From: Ooceraea biroi
Taxonomy: Eukaryota; Arthropoda; Insecta; Hymenoptera; Formicidae
Direction of reading: 5' to 3'
Assembly: GCF_003672135.1 (NCBI RefSeq)
Contig: NC_039506.1
Span: 9,610,001 to 9,674,000 of the forward strand
DNA length: 64,000 bases
Below the pieces are notes generated by a model that made no database searches, was not told where the DNA came from, and saw nothing but the letters and a program-made list of their open reading frames with translations. Both the position numbers and the translations under genes were made by a program. Shown here in pieces: positions 13,464-27,100 of the stretch. The stretch's first letter is position 1, and every line of letters begins with the position of its first letter.

Positions 13464-16400
13464 CTATCATTATTAAAGCAATAGAAGTTACAAATAAGTC
13501 TAATAATAATTAAGTACATTCGAAAAGTTTAATTTAATCGATATTCTTTTTTCTAATAAACAATTTTATTCTTCATTTAAATTTGATTATGTATTTATCA
13601 GTACGTTTACACAGCAATAACTTGGAAAAGTTGCAATCAATTAACTTATCATAATAAATTATCTTATAGTTTAATCTATTTTTTCCTGGCAAGAAAATCT
13701 AATATTTCTCTGGAAGAACGGCGAACATGGGTTTTGGAGTTTTCAGAAACGGGCACATAGATCTGTACGCGATGCAGAAATGTCGTCAGGATTTAATTTA
13801 CAATCACAAGCAGAAAGTACCCGAGATTCAAACGAATCTGCTGGAAACGGCGGCCGAGCAGGCACTCTAAATTCAAAGCGGTAACCGATGAAAGAAATCA
13901 GCGCCGTGGGATCTCGACGAGATTCCCAGATGGCAAGAACGACCCATATTACATCGGCTCCCACGCACTCGAATGCCGAAGAAGTCGTCCGTTGCACCAT
14001 TGGTAATGCTCTCTCGGCCGTATGTTTCGCGTAATTGCGGGGAATTTCAATGACATACGACGTGAACGTTCCTTCCTGTATAAGTCAGCTCGATCTCACC
14101 GATTGTGAACGCGTTTTTCGGCAGTGCACGATCGACCTCTTCCCACCGACAAAAGTGCGAAGTAGTGGAACTTCATTTTGTAATTTGAGAAAATTCTTTC
14201 ACCATTTTCTCCTTATCGAGAAGAAAAGGAGCATAAGTTTGATTAATAGCTCGCTAAAACGCGCTCACCGCCATTGCACGAAAGATGAGAAAAAGATTTC
14301 GGAGGATCGTGTTCCCTGTTCCTGACGAGATTCTACGAGAAATAAGGGAATTCGAGTCTGCAATTTTTGAGAGAAATTAGCCGACTATCACTATCTATTT
14401 TTATTACTCCTGCCAAATGTTACATCGTTGTGTAAATTTTTGACTTTATTTTTATCTGATCAATTGTATTATAATTAGTATTATAATTTGAGTACTATTG
14501 TTTTAATCATAATTCAAGCGTACTAATTTGATCTATTTTAAGAGAAAGATTTATTAAAATCTTCCTCTTGACTATCATTATTATACTTTCTTCAAAATCA
14601 AAAATACTTTCTACGATTGTTCACGTTCATTTTTAATTAGTTTTGTATATATTTATCAAATACTTTTAATTTACTTTAAATGTAAACATGGTTGTCTTTT
14701 TCTCGCGTCAGAAGATTTCAGCCTCTTTGTAGCGCATTCTTTTGCATATATTTATTCGAATTCGAAGGATTAAATAGTAGCTCGTGGATCGATCGAAGTG
14801 TTAAAAAATACGAAAGCTCCGTAACTGTTTTCTGGCAAGCTCGAAGTCGCAGCTTATGTAAATTGTCAGCGAATTTCGGAAAGAAAGAAATTCCATCAGT
14901 ATTAAACCGGTTCGAATGTGCTCACACACCGTGAAAGAAAGTTCGCATGTGCAACAGTAGTCCCGTGTAATTGCGGAGAATTTCAATGGCGAGCGAATAC
15001 GAACGATGCCCCCGTGTGTAAACTGAGTCACTTTTATTTAACGCTTTTATGTTATTCAAGCCATAGAGGAAGAGTAAAAGAAAACAGGAGAAAAAGAAAG
15101 AAAGAAAGAGAGTTGCATCGGAAACCACCCCGGGGTATCTCTGGGTGTTTTTTCAACGTGTCTCGACGTCATTGCCAGGAACAAAGATTTGTCTCGCGTT
15201 GCAAATGATGTCGCATATGAACCCCCTCACGCAGTACTCAATTAATCGTGACACAATTTTTTCAATCTTTTATGTGCAATTAGCGATTCACTAATTAAAT
15301 CACAAGCGTGAATGCGAGCCTGAAACCGTACGTATACATGTTGCAGAGAGTCCGCAATACCTTGATGAACTTAACGAGAAAGATATATTCTTTATAAAGA
15401 GATTCTTTTCTTCATGAAGAGACTCCTTTTTCATGAGCTAGAATTGAATACAGATATACCCGAGCGTATTTCTTTGACAAATACCAGACCGAGGAGCAAT
15501 ATTGAATTCTTTAATAAGTGTATATTTAGTAAGAATCTTGTAATTTTGTAATGTTCTACATGGCGCACACACATACGTATACAAAGGAAGGATATCGTAC
15601 TTGAAGTTACTTGGTTATACCGCCATGTGAATAGCTTCCGTATATTTAAGTAGTTTGCGGTGTGACACCGATTATTCCGTATAATTGCGAGAAACTTTGT
15701 CGCCATACACGCCTAACAAAGGATTGTCTGTGCAAATTCAAATATTCCTCGTTTAATCCGTTGGAAGCACACTTCCACCTTTTCATTGAAATTAAACCCG
15801 CAGCTATTTATTTTCTAGGTTCATTAAACATAAAATTGACGTTATTGAAAATAATCGGTAGTTCCTTTCATAAATAATAGAAACTTGTATTTTATTAAGA
15901 TTTTTCTAAGCTGTAGAAAACAAAGTGAAAATTGTAATCGCTTTTTGGGATTAGCAGCGGCAAAGTAAATTACGTAGAAAAGTTGCAACTTTATTATATA
16001 CTAAAGCTCTAAGAGCTCTCCGAATGCAATGCACTCGGTAACAAATATAAATGAAAGAAATTGAATGTGCGGCTTCTTCTGAATACTCGTAAGTTTTCAA
16101 GTTAACGGCGCGTTCCGAGTAAAGTAATGCAAATTCTGATATAATGCATTTTAACTAAAACACACGACAGCTTCGCCAGATGCTTCGCTGACGCGCCCAG
16201 GTTGCCCCGCATTTTTTCTCGTTCGCAGTAGTTCGCCACAATTAATGCTAATCCGGGCGCGGAATAAATGAGAGAAGATTGAGGAATGGAGTGAGAAGAC
16301 GATGGATGCTGCACTTGGTGCCTCCGCATTCTGCACGGTTCTTAAATATTCGAGTGCATTTACTCATCTGCTGTTTATGCTTCTCTGCCCATCAACTGGC

Positions 16401-19400
16401 GCAGAAATATTTCTTCCTTCGATTTAAGTTTAAGCTTTGATATAATTTTTTTAATCGATTTCATCGATCGCAGTTTCATTGAGATTGTTTCGAAATTGTT
16501 CTTTCAGAGGATTTATATATATTCAGAGGCTATTGAGATAAACTGGGATTACCTCAAGTATCACATGCATTAATTATTTGTTCGTTTCACACGTACAAAA
16601 ATCAATAATTTATAATGAATTGAGAATTATCATCTAAATTATGGAAATTTTTAATGGATACTTCTATATGAATGAGAAAGATTAAAAGAATTAATAATAA
16701 TAATTATATTAATAATAATTATATCAATGATAGCTAAATAAAATATTGTTCACTAAAGCTTTTAAAATGCTTTTTATGAATGAGTAAAAGCATAATATTT
16801 TTTAAGTGAACATGCAATAAAATAGCCCTGTTTATTCATCGTACTGAGTACATAAGCCGTACGGACTTCATGTTTACGAGATACACATCGCGAGGGTTGC
16901 AACTACTTTCGTGAACTAATTTAATTTAATTCGCCGCACTAACTTGTCCAACGGGCGCGCGAGCGCGCGCGTTGTAAACGAATTCTTCGTAATTTATCAT
17001 TCATTATTATTCATAACGTGTATGAACAAGCATCACGCCGGATGCAGGCTCCACCCGCGAGTCCCCGTACTTACGACGAATTATAATTAAGCGGAATGTG
17101 TTCCAATGTTTCAAACTCGGCGATATTGCGAGAATTAGGATGCAATTCTGTGTCGATCCCTTTCCTTTCTCTAGCACGCTGTTATGAGTGACGAGGGGAA
17201 AATACGATACGGTGTGCACTTTCAGAAATCTCTTTAACTTCATCGCCGAGTGCTGTCTATAATATATTTTAACGGCGCACAGCCAATCAAGAGAAACGAG
17301 GAACGTAAAACTAGTCAGGGATTATAGCGTTGCGAAAATGAAGTTAGACAAGATAGAGCTATTCCTTAGTTTGTAAATTTTCGAGATAAGAGAATGGCGC
17401 GAATGGAGAAAATGTCGGCTTGGATTAATGAAATTGGACGAGCGAACGTATACTATACTCGTTGTCTTTATATCCTGCATCCACACTTATTTATCCGAAC
17501 GAGCGTATCCGGCGCAGCGATTTTTACGTTCTCTCATCGCGAGGATTTATTTGCTTAAGCGTGATTACGAGTCGTTTTATTAAATTCCTCTCGCTCTGCA
17601 ACGCGGAGCGCTTGAGACGCTCGCCGTAAAAATAGCTTCACTCCCGGCCCGGCTTGCTATTGCTCTCGCTCGCATAAAAAAATATTGTTCCGCGTTTAAA
17701 TAACGAAATTCGCTTGTTGAACTTTTTGCACGTGGATGCATAACTTCTTTGCAGGTAATTTTATAAACTCGCAACGACGTTCCGCGATTCCCCGCAACTT
17801 GAAATTATGTGGACTTGGTTCGCGCGTTTTTTCCGAGCAGACATTAAAGAAATTCTCGAATCTAACGAAGCTGCGAGATTTTCTTTATTTTTTATGGCAA
17901 ACTTATTTAAACCTCATTTCGGTACCAATAACTTTCTAACTTTAACTGATATGAATACTCAACCAATAAAAACGAGTCTGTAACGTTAATTAATCGTAAC
18001 TTTCAGTTTACTTTTTCAATTTATAAGTTTCTTCTAATTTTTTCTATTTATAATATTCTTCTTCTTTACATTAGAAGAAGTTTCTAATATAAATGTCTTA
18101 AATTCCCATATTACGTATCTCGGTAATTAGGCACGAAATTAATATCTCGTAAACTGTCGTAGTCGTAAAGATTATTTGTGTTTACCTAAGTATCAAGGTT
18201 TCGTTTTTCAGCCGCGTTGAAGCTTTGTTGCGCTCGTGACTCGAGAACTGCCTTGACAGTTTAAAATGGATCCCGACTTACTGACAAAAATTGTCGAGCG
18301 TTCCGCAACGTTTCGCTATAATATACTACCATCCTTACATGTACCGTTAAATTGACTTTTTACACTATGACTTATCCGCTCGACGAGTATGCAGCTGCGG
18401 ACGCGACAGTTTTTGGTGGGATTTTATGGAACGTGCCGGTGTACACGATCAATTTCGCCGTCCAGAAATAAAGATGTATTTTCTCAAACGGGAGACCCGT
18501 TGCACCACGGTGAGTGGAAACTCCTTGACGTAATGAAAAATAACAGCCGCGCGCGCGTGTGAGAAAGAGCGATACGAAGTTCGCGACGGATGCAAAAAGC
18601 GGGAAATTTTTTCCGGCCCTCCCGACGACGAATGCGAGAGAGGGAAACGAGTTCCGGGCGCAAACCGGAAGCGAAAATGTTTCACTTTTTCCTACGTCAA
18701 TAAAACGGTGGGCGCCGCGTCGCGCCACGCCAGACTGTCGGGGAACGTTTGACGATTATTTTAATATTTCCGTGGACCGTGTTTCCGCAACTGATTAAAG
18801 CTTCCTTGCTGTCGGCGCGGTAATTAAGTACGCTGCACCAGGACGCTCAAAGACGCGAGAAAACGCTTGAAAATTTCATGCGCAATATTTCAGCGAAAAT
18901 ATTGCGTCCTTTTCATGCCTTGATGCACAATCTTATATCTCTAATAATTAATAACCCCGCAGCTAATAATAAGCTCTGTTTTTTTATCAATTTCGTGTAT
19001 CATGCGCGTAAAATCGTTTTGATTATATCAATTTAATTATTACTTACATATATAATTAAATAATTACATATATTACATATATAATTAAATACATAATTGT
19101 TGTTTTTCAGAGAGAGGATTTATGCGATAAAAGAGAACAAGAATCTATTATTAGCGCCAGCTGCGATGTTTAATCATGATTTGCAAACGATAATATGAAG
19201 CTAATGATATATTCAAATAAGATAGCGTAAACTTCTTGAATTTGATAAGAAGGAAAAGCGGTCAATGAAAATAGACATTGCACGTAGAAATAGCGTTGAA
19301 TAGCAATGAGCAAATAAATGCAAATTATTCCGCGGGCCGTTCGAAAAATTTAATTAGCGGGGGGAACTTCGCGGCAGTCGCGAAAGTAACCGAAGAATCT

Positions 19401-19551
19401 TAAAAAGCGATAGTACCCGGGCCTCCGTTGAATTTCATAATTACGAAGTTTCCAAATTTCATTATTATGCGAAAGAGGTGAACGAAAGTATAGAAAGGGA
19501 GAGATGCCAGTTATTTTGTCAATTTCGTCAAAGCAAATTGTGCAACGAGCA
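13464..19551. other. No gene recognised
   Basis: AT-rich and moderately GC-rich blocks alternate. A GC/CG-rich palindromic stretch lies at about 16957-16973 (gcgcgcgagcgcgcgc). A CpG-rich block occupies 18.35-18.85 kb. The short ORFs in these blocks are open on both strands and are not called. Confidence 0.45.
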
Positions 19552-19998
19552 CACTGAAAAAAAATTCTAGGTAATCTTGTGAGGTGCATTTAGTAATATA
19601 TTTTTTGGAAGAAGTTGGTTATTATTACCAAATTTAATTATTAAAATAAAATATTTGGTAATAACTATAAACATTTAAAAAAAGTAAATTTTGCATTTAG
19701 TTGAACCAACTAAATAATTTAGTACTTAGTATCAAATAGTTTAGTGACAATTAGCAAACAGTTTGATATTTAATACTAAATCATTTTAAAAGCATTGTTT
19801 GAATGGTTTGCTAACCGTTATAAAATTATTTTGTAATTATTACTCAATGTGGTAACTATTTCATGGTAGACAAATGATATACATGCAGCTTTAGTTTCGA
19901 GCAGTGTGCTGCGCAGCGGCCATTTCATCATTTGTCGTCCGAGACGAGACGCGGTCTGATGGTCCCATATTCGGCTATATTTGTGATACATGTGTATA

Positions 19999-20339
19999 GA
20001 TATCCAAGTGTTTTCTATATTCTATCACCGTTGACGTGTTATTGTCGTGATTTTACGTACTTTGAACAAATATTTACTTACTGTCCTTCAAAAGTCTTAT
20101 ATTTCTAAGAAATGAGTGAAGTGGAAAATCTGTTGATTTGGGGACTACAAGGTCTCAGTGATGTACTGAAAGGTATGTAGCTTATTTTTTTTCTCAAATG
20201 TACTTTATTCATTTTATTTCCAAACTCTATCATTGTCATGCTCATGTGTTTTACTCATTTTTATATTTTTTCTTTAATGTGAAGTGATACGATATAGTAC
20301 GTACTCTCTATAGTATGTGCGACGCACACAAGCTACGTA
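19999..20339 (+). repeat. Left arm of a 340-bp inverted repeat
   Basis: This arm reads as the reverse complement of 20378-20724 with only a few differences. It contains the candidate captured exon at 20112-20172 and its donor, then about 170 nt of intron-like sequence. A 38-nt unpaired spacer (20340-20377) separates the arms. A transcript across it would form a very long near-perfect hairpin. Confidence 0.9.
20112..20172 (+). pseudogene. Candidate captured first coding exon inside the fold-back element
   Basis: An ATG opens 20 codons (MSEVENLLIWGLQGLSDVLK) that end exactly at a donor, AAAG|GTATGTA. The sequence upstream is GC-richer than the rest of the element, like a 5' UTR or promoter. 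The LLxxWGL pattern is reminiscent of the start of SAM-type domains in insect proteins, but 20 residues are too few to claim homology. The exon is present twice in inverted orientation. I infer that it is a gene fragment picked up by a transposon, and there is no downstream exon here. Confidence 0.4.
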
Positions 20340-20377
20340 CCGTGTCCATGTGAGCACGGGACTTCAGAACATTCAGA

Positions 20378-20724
20378 TACGTAGCTTGTGTGCGTCACAC
20401 ATACTATAGAGAGTACGTACTATATCGTATCACTTCACATTAAAGAAAAAATATAAAAACGAGTAAAACACATGAGCATGACAATGATAGAGTTTGGAAA
20501 TAAAATGAATAAAATACATTTGAGAAAAAAAATAATAAGCTACATACCTTTCAGTACATCACTGAGACCTTGTAGTCCCCAAATCAACAGAAGATTTTCC
20601 ACTTCACTCATTTCTTAGAAATGTAAGACTTTTGAAGGACAGTAAGTAAATATTTGTTCAAAGTACGTAAAATCATGACAATAACACGTCAACGGTGATA
20701 GAATATAGAAAACACTTGGATATC
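20378..20724 (-). repeat. Right arm of the 340-bp inverted repeat
   Basis: This is the inverted copy of 19999-20339. The exon copy here is on the minus strand. It has small changes relative to the left arm, for example an altered codon near residue 6, which suggests time since duplication without strong purifying selection. Confidence 0.9.
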
Positions 20725-21129
20725 TTGGTATTATTTATTAAATACTTTAATAACTATTATTAAATAATTTAATGACTTTTATTAAATAATTTAATGATTT
20801 TTATTAAATAATTTGTTTCTATGTATCAAATCATTTCGTTATAATTATCAAAATAATTTTATAATATTTACCAAATACTTTCGTATTTATTAGGAAACGA
20901 TCTGTTTATACTTATTAAATCATTCGATTACATTTATCATTACTTGGTAATAATCATCCAACTTTGTCAGTATTAACCAAACCGTATCAAGTTTTGATAA
21001 AATTATTTGTTAACATTAACAAAATTATTTTGTCATACTTACCTATACGTTTATTTGAAACTATTTCACCACAGCGCTTGGTTACCTTTATCAAGGTTGG
21101 ATTATTATAACCAAGCCTTTTTTTCAGTG

Positions 21130-24100
21130 CATTTTGCAAAAATATCCGTGTTCATGATAAACCGCGGTACTTTATCGCCAGCAACGACATAAATTTCTGC
21201 CGTTGAAAACATCCTGCAAAATTCAACATTGGCGATCCTCGACTAATATTAGAAAAATATTACATTCTCGGTCGGCCGAAATTCTCGTCGGCGAAACGAA
21301 CGTCACCTGGCCATGTGGACTTTTCTGCATCGCGATATTTTGGCGAAACTGGCGAAATGCTGATCGCGCAGTATAAACGGCCGCTTTGCTTGCGGCTTTT
21401 GTGAATGGAATCGTTGTGACCGGAAAAACCGGTGAGATAGCTCGACAGAGTCGGACTCGAGAAAGCGCGTTGCATCGATCCGTTGTTTATTCTGCAACCG
21501 TACCACCGCGGTCCATGTGAATTTTCCGGAGAATTCGCAGGAGAAAGCATCCGCAGGATATGTTCAACACGTAGCACATACCGTGCAGCAGGCGAGGGCG
21601 CCCCTGATGGGTATTAAGTCGTCTTAAATGGCGAGGGCGGCACCCCGGGCTAGCGTGAAAAGTAAGCTCGCCGACTAAACGCTCTCACGCTTGACGTGTA
21701 ATTTCCTAATATTCACGGCGATCCTCTCGGATAAATTGTGCTGCCTGTTTTCAACGTGCGATGTTATTGCTACTTAATGTCGAAAATGCAACTTCATCAT
21801 GCACGTATATGAAATTATTATTATGGCATTATTTGTTTGAGACTATTCACAGATAAAAAAAACGTTTTACTTTTTAAAGTTGTCTCTGTATTATTACGTA
21901 CATATAAATACCTATAAATTACGTGGGATGTAATTCTTCACGGAATCTCCAAAATTATTCAGGCTTTAAAACTCTCAGAACTCGTTGCGTAATCGACCGA
22001 GAATGAAGAGTAAAGTAGTAAAGTTCGCGCGCGAGGTGGTGAACAGACGCGATAAAAAGGCGATTGCATTCGATAAAAACAAGTAGCTTTTAATGCAGCT
22101 GTAATTATCGGACAAACAAACGCTGCCGGGAATGTCGCCTTGCTAATCTGAACGAAATTAGAAGACGCTCGTAGCCAGACACTCTTGAAATTGCACCGGC
22201 TGAAACAACCTCCTCAAATCACCGGGTAAACGAGGCATATCGCACCCGCGCACACCCTATCCACCCTTACGTTATCGCGCGACGATAAACGAGTAATAAC
22301 AACAGTAGTTATCCGCATTAATGCCGGGCTTTATCGGTCGCGGCCATCTCCACACGTGCACCTGTACGCGACCGAGGAAATTTCCCTGGCGTCATTATAG
22401 AGTATTTTCCTGTTCCTTTTAGAAATTGCCTCTGCGAGGCGCCGTTACGAACGATACGAAGAGAAAAGTTACCTCTATGGTTTTAGGGATAAAAAAAAGC
22501 GAAAGTGTAAGGCAATATCCGTACAATGTAACATTTAACGGTAATTCTCTTCCCGAAAACGTTTCGCTATTACGCGAGAGTGCATTTATTTGTCTATCTT
22601 TATATCCGATCTGAATCTAAGATCCTAAGGATCCTGAAATTTCAAGTCATTAAACTCTAAGATCCCGTCTCTTTTCAGAGACTCAAACTTTTTAATAGCG
22701 AAAGCTCGAGACTCTTTTCTTGCGCGATCAGAAAACATAAAAATTCATCTACGAGTTTAAAAATTTTCAGTTAAAAGCCAATATTTAACACATGTTTTAA
22801 TATTAATTATTAACTTCTTGATGAGATTTTCGAGAACCAATTTTAATTGAAGATTCAAGCAATTGAGACGTAATGAGCAAATATTAAACCGGTCACCGGA
22901 GAAGATTATATTCAAAATGGTGAACAGAACGAGGTAAACAAATGGTCAAACGGATGGGGAGGCTTAATTTGATTCTTATCAAGCACTGACGTATTACATA
23001 ATGGCCGACAATTCACGCGGGACATTAGTAATTTTCGGTGCGGCCTTCTTTGTTTTAGTGCACCCTGTTTGCGTACAAATGTAACCGCGCACAATTGCAG
23101 GCGCGCGATGTATGGGTCACGTGCGGTCCATTGCGCATTTGTATCACTGCGAAAGCCAGGGTGCAACCCAGCAGAGCCGCAACGTTATCGCGTCTGGACC
23201 GTGGCGCATTCTCAGCCACAAATTAAGCTAATCAAACAAAATAATAATGGCCGCGCAAAACGGGGTGCCGGAATGTCCCACGGCTATGCCGTTTCGTCCG
23301 CAAAATACCAAGGTGATTACAGTGAACGATAAATGTGTGCTATTTTAGCGCGGTATATGTTCATTGCAGCGACTGCACCAATACGCTACCCTAGAAGGAA
23401 GAAAAAGGAAAACGAAGTAACGTCAGTATAAAGCACGATGTTGAATGAGCAATGTATCGATCGATAATATTAAGAAAATGAATGAGCTTTACATGCATGA
23501 CAAGTTGGAGGAGGATAATATCTGTTATATATGATATTATATAATAAAATCCATACATGCAGGACTTATCATTTTTTATGGGATATTTTATATCTCTTTA
23601 GAATTAAGAAATTATAAATTCTAAGTATAAATATCTAAGAACATTTTAGCACAAAATTGTTATATCTCTCCAATGTGTATGTAAGTGATTTTGAGCTGCG
23701 ATGATGCGTGTATTCTCTCGGTTGAAGTTTAAATGTTACATTCGATATTCCACATACGATCGGTAGGAGTGGAAGCTACGATTATGTACAAGCTCTATGT
23801 ACCGTACAACAGCAAATTCGGCGGTCATTAATTTATTCTGTACCTAGACACACGCGAAAACCTACATCCGAGACCTGATGAATCATTGCAGTGGCGTGCA
23901 CCCTTCTATTCGATCGGGGAAATAATCCTTGCAATTAATATTTATTACAAATAACAGAAATAGCATGATAACGATACATATGTTTTATCTCTTAAGCAGA
24001 TATGTAATATCTGTCAGGTAATGTCAAATTGTGAATGAAAATATCATATCATACTATCGACTTTTGCAATTTTTAATGAGAGAAATTATTTTCTTTTTAA

Positions 24101-27100
24101 AATTTTAGAATTCAGTATTCTAGAATTTTTTAAAATGCATATGATTAAGACAAATAAAAACAAATTGCGTGCATGAATCTTTTTAGAAAATGTTGGATAT
24201 TATTAATTATTTAGTTGACACAGTAGTACGAGTTGCATAATGACCCAAAAAATGCGTATTATGTTAGAAGCGATGGACATGAAAATTTGGTGATAAAATT
24301 GTGCACGCAATAGCCTACGCCGATGGCGTAAATGTAATTGCACGGCTATCGTGGTCGCAGGATAGGAAACCATAAACATCGCTTGCGCTTCCGCTGAGGC
24401 GCCCACCATTTTGGAGCCGCGGCAGTATAATTTTCCAGGAAACGAAATGGACGACATGTCATGATTGGGTAAATACGAACTGTATGTAGCTCCGGTTAGC
24501 TTTTATTTCGAAATGGAAATAATTTCATAAATAATTCTTAATTCATGCATCGGCGACCACCGAGCATTGTGCGCGTTCAAGTTTTCGCCGATATTTCCGC
24601 GATTAAATATTGACAATTTGATGTGCCGCGATGTAAAATAAATATTCGGCTGCGAGATTGTACCAAAGTTTGCGTCATATTTTAACGCTTCAAAGGTTTA
24701 TTCCGCAATGTATTCGCACAATAATCTATATTTCCTCTCGACACTCTAATGATGAAAAAGATATACATATATTTAAAACACGGAGTAATAATGTAACGAG
24801 AACGGGAAAAGTGGGATACGAATGTACAATGTAAGCAAATAATATCTTTTAATTTTTCTTTTATTACGATATAGTATACGAGTTCTACACGAGATATGCG
24901 AACGTCACAACTCGATTTAGGTCAAAGAACGTTATCGAGACAATCTTGCCACTCCGAAAGAAACTTTACCAGAAAAGACACTCGAGATATCTATACGGCT
25001 CCGTAGAGTCATCAGCCGGAATCAAACGAGTCTCTCGAACGAGCAGTAAGTCCTGGTAGCTCGCGAAAGTGTTCCTTAAGATCAAATCGCAGCCCTTCGC
25101 GTTTACGATCTACCCACAAGAAGTCATCCGATCTAGAAGCAGAGGTGTCGGTCACGTGTACGTGACCAGACATTAAAGGCAGAGTTTCCTTTCGATGGAA
25201 ACTTCGAAAGGTAATCTACCCTGTATGATCTTCCTTTACGTGCGCCAGACGCGTATTGTTAAGGTATATAAAAGGTACATATTAAAAGATATAAAAGTTA
25301 AGGTATAAAAGAAAATATGTTTAGCGGTAAATGAATAAGATTTCGAACAATCGATAAGACAAGTTTTGTCTTACAGAACATTGCATTTAATACGTTTTCT
25401 TTTCATCTTGAAATTTCTTTTGTGCAAGAATTATATTCTGTCATAATTCTTTTACTGTGCAAATTAAAAAACCGTTTTAAATAAATTATTGGAATTATTA
25501 AAATCTGGTAAAACTGAAAGCAATTTCTTTCCTGGTCTTTTCTTCGCTTTGGAGAACAAAATTTATGTAACATCTTGAGTGAGAAATACTGTATAATAAT
25601 CCATGCAATAGATATGTACACATATATGTAATACTTTATCCCATTTCCTTTAGATTAACTATATTATGTACTCTTGGAGGTATTATCTGCTTTTACCAAA
25701 ATTTCTCTCTAACATAACACGACACATCTCCCTTTGACAAAGTAAGTTACAGTGTAATGTGGTCTCGTGATGTAACTATTAGGCAACATGTCGTACATTA
25801 TATCCATATTACGCGCGACGTTCTGCAAACTGTAATACACCCTTATCCACACGACAAACATCATCATCGTAATCCAAATTTCTTTCTTTTACATGGCCAC
25901 GATTTTCCTCACGGACTCTAATTGACTTTATCTCTCTTCAGCTGAGTGACTTTGGCTTTTGTGTACGAATCATTGTCGCCAAAAATATAAATCATAAAGT
26001 TATCGAACTTCGCGAAACCGCGACTTCTTGTTTCATTTTTCATTCGACATCGAAAGTTGTACGGGTTTGCACGCTCGATTCGCGGGCGCCGAGCTCGCTG
26101 GATATAGTACAAGAGCTCATTTTTAACTTTTATGATGGTGTAGAAGAATAGAGTACATTTTTGGGCAGGCGAAGTTTCAAGAAAATTTTTACTTTAGGAA
26201 ACTCGATGCCGACGAAAGTTGTGAAATTGAAGTTTGTGTTCAACCTCATGTTGTTCCTTTTACTAATTTCGCTATTATTGCAACACTTTTAAAATATAAA
26301 AAGGCGAATTCACAATACGATCTCTGTCAAACAAAAATTAATGTTCACATAATTAAAATGTTAATGTGAAATTTTTAATTTCATTTTTTAATTTTTAATC
26401 ATGTTCTTTAACCTCTTGTTATCTTAATTAATATTAATCACTCTCTGTCTGCGTTATCGAGAATTATTATTTATCTTTCATCATATAAAATATTATAAAG
26501 AGACATATAAAGTGAGTGAAAGTTATTGCATTTGAATTTTCAATATTAAAAATTTTCTTTTTAAAGATTGCGAAAAAGCATTACACTTTCTTCGATAGAA
26601 GTCCAACATCCTTTCGCGTATACATAATGCGTTATTTATCCTATTTTCGTCCCTCCGCGAGGAAATCGTAGCTTGCAGAGTCGGTCTGGTGAGCAGAGCT
26701 CTGAAAATCGTAGCACCCGGAATCGAAAGGAGTAGCGATTTAGCGTAGTACCGGCAAGGATTCCGTGATATACAGGATGGCCCGTTCGTATGCCTCGCAC
26801 GTTTGCCCATATTACATATGTATGATGCGCATTTTATCCATGCTGCAGGATACGACGTACAGGGGCATGTATACATGTACCCGCGCGTAATGTCGCCGTC
26901 ATGCGATCGAATATTCGATAGTATTCCTGGTGAACCAGGATCAAAATGAGAAAATATGCGTCAACGAGTAGTAATTCATCGATATTCGACTGAATGATAA
27001 TTTTCGACAAGAGAAATTTGACTAACAAAATACACATAGTCATATTATTAATCCAGAATGATTATTTGGAATGGATGCGTTGCTGAATAATTTTCTTTTC

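Larger units (their letters stand above)
19552..21129. mobile_element. Fold-back DNA transposon relic (MITE-like) with captured exon
   Basis: The element starts with CACTGAAAAAAAA at 19552 and ends with TTTTTTTCAGTG at 21129, so the termini are inverted repeats. The dinucleotide CA flanks both ends (19550-19551 and 21130-21131), a possible 2-bp target duplication. The subterminal regions (19.57-19.87 kb and 20.73-21.1 kb) consist of degenerate AT-rich monomers of about 22 bp, such as the repeated TTTTATTAAATAATTTAATGA at 20.75-20.81 kb. The core is a large inverted repeat (19999-20339 and 20378-20724). No transposase frame is present, so the element is non-autonomous. The same ends occur on the smaller element at 58565-58846. 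Confidence 0.7.
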
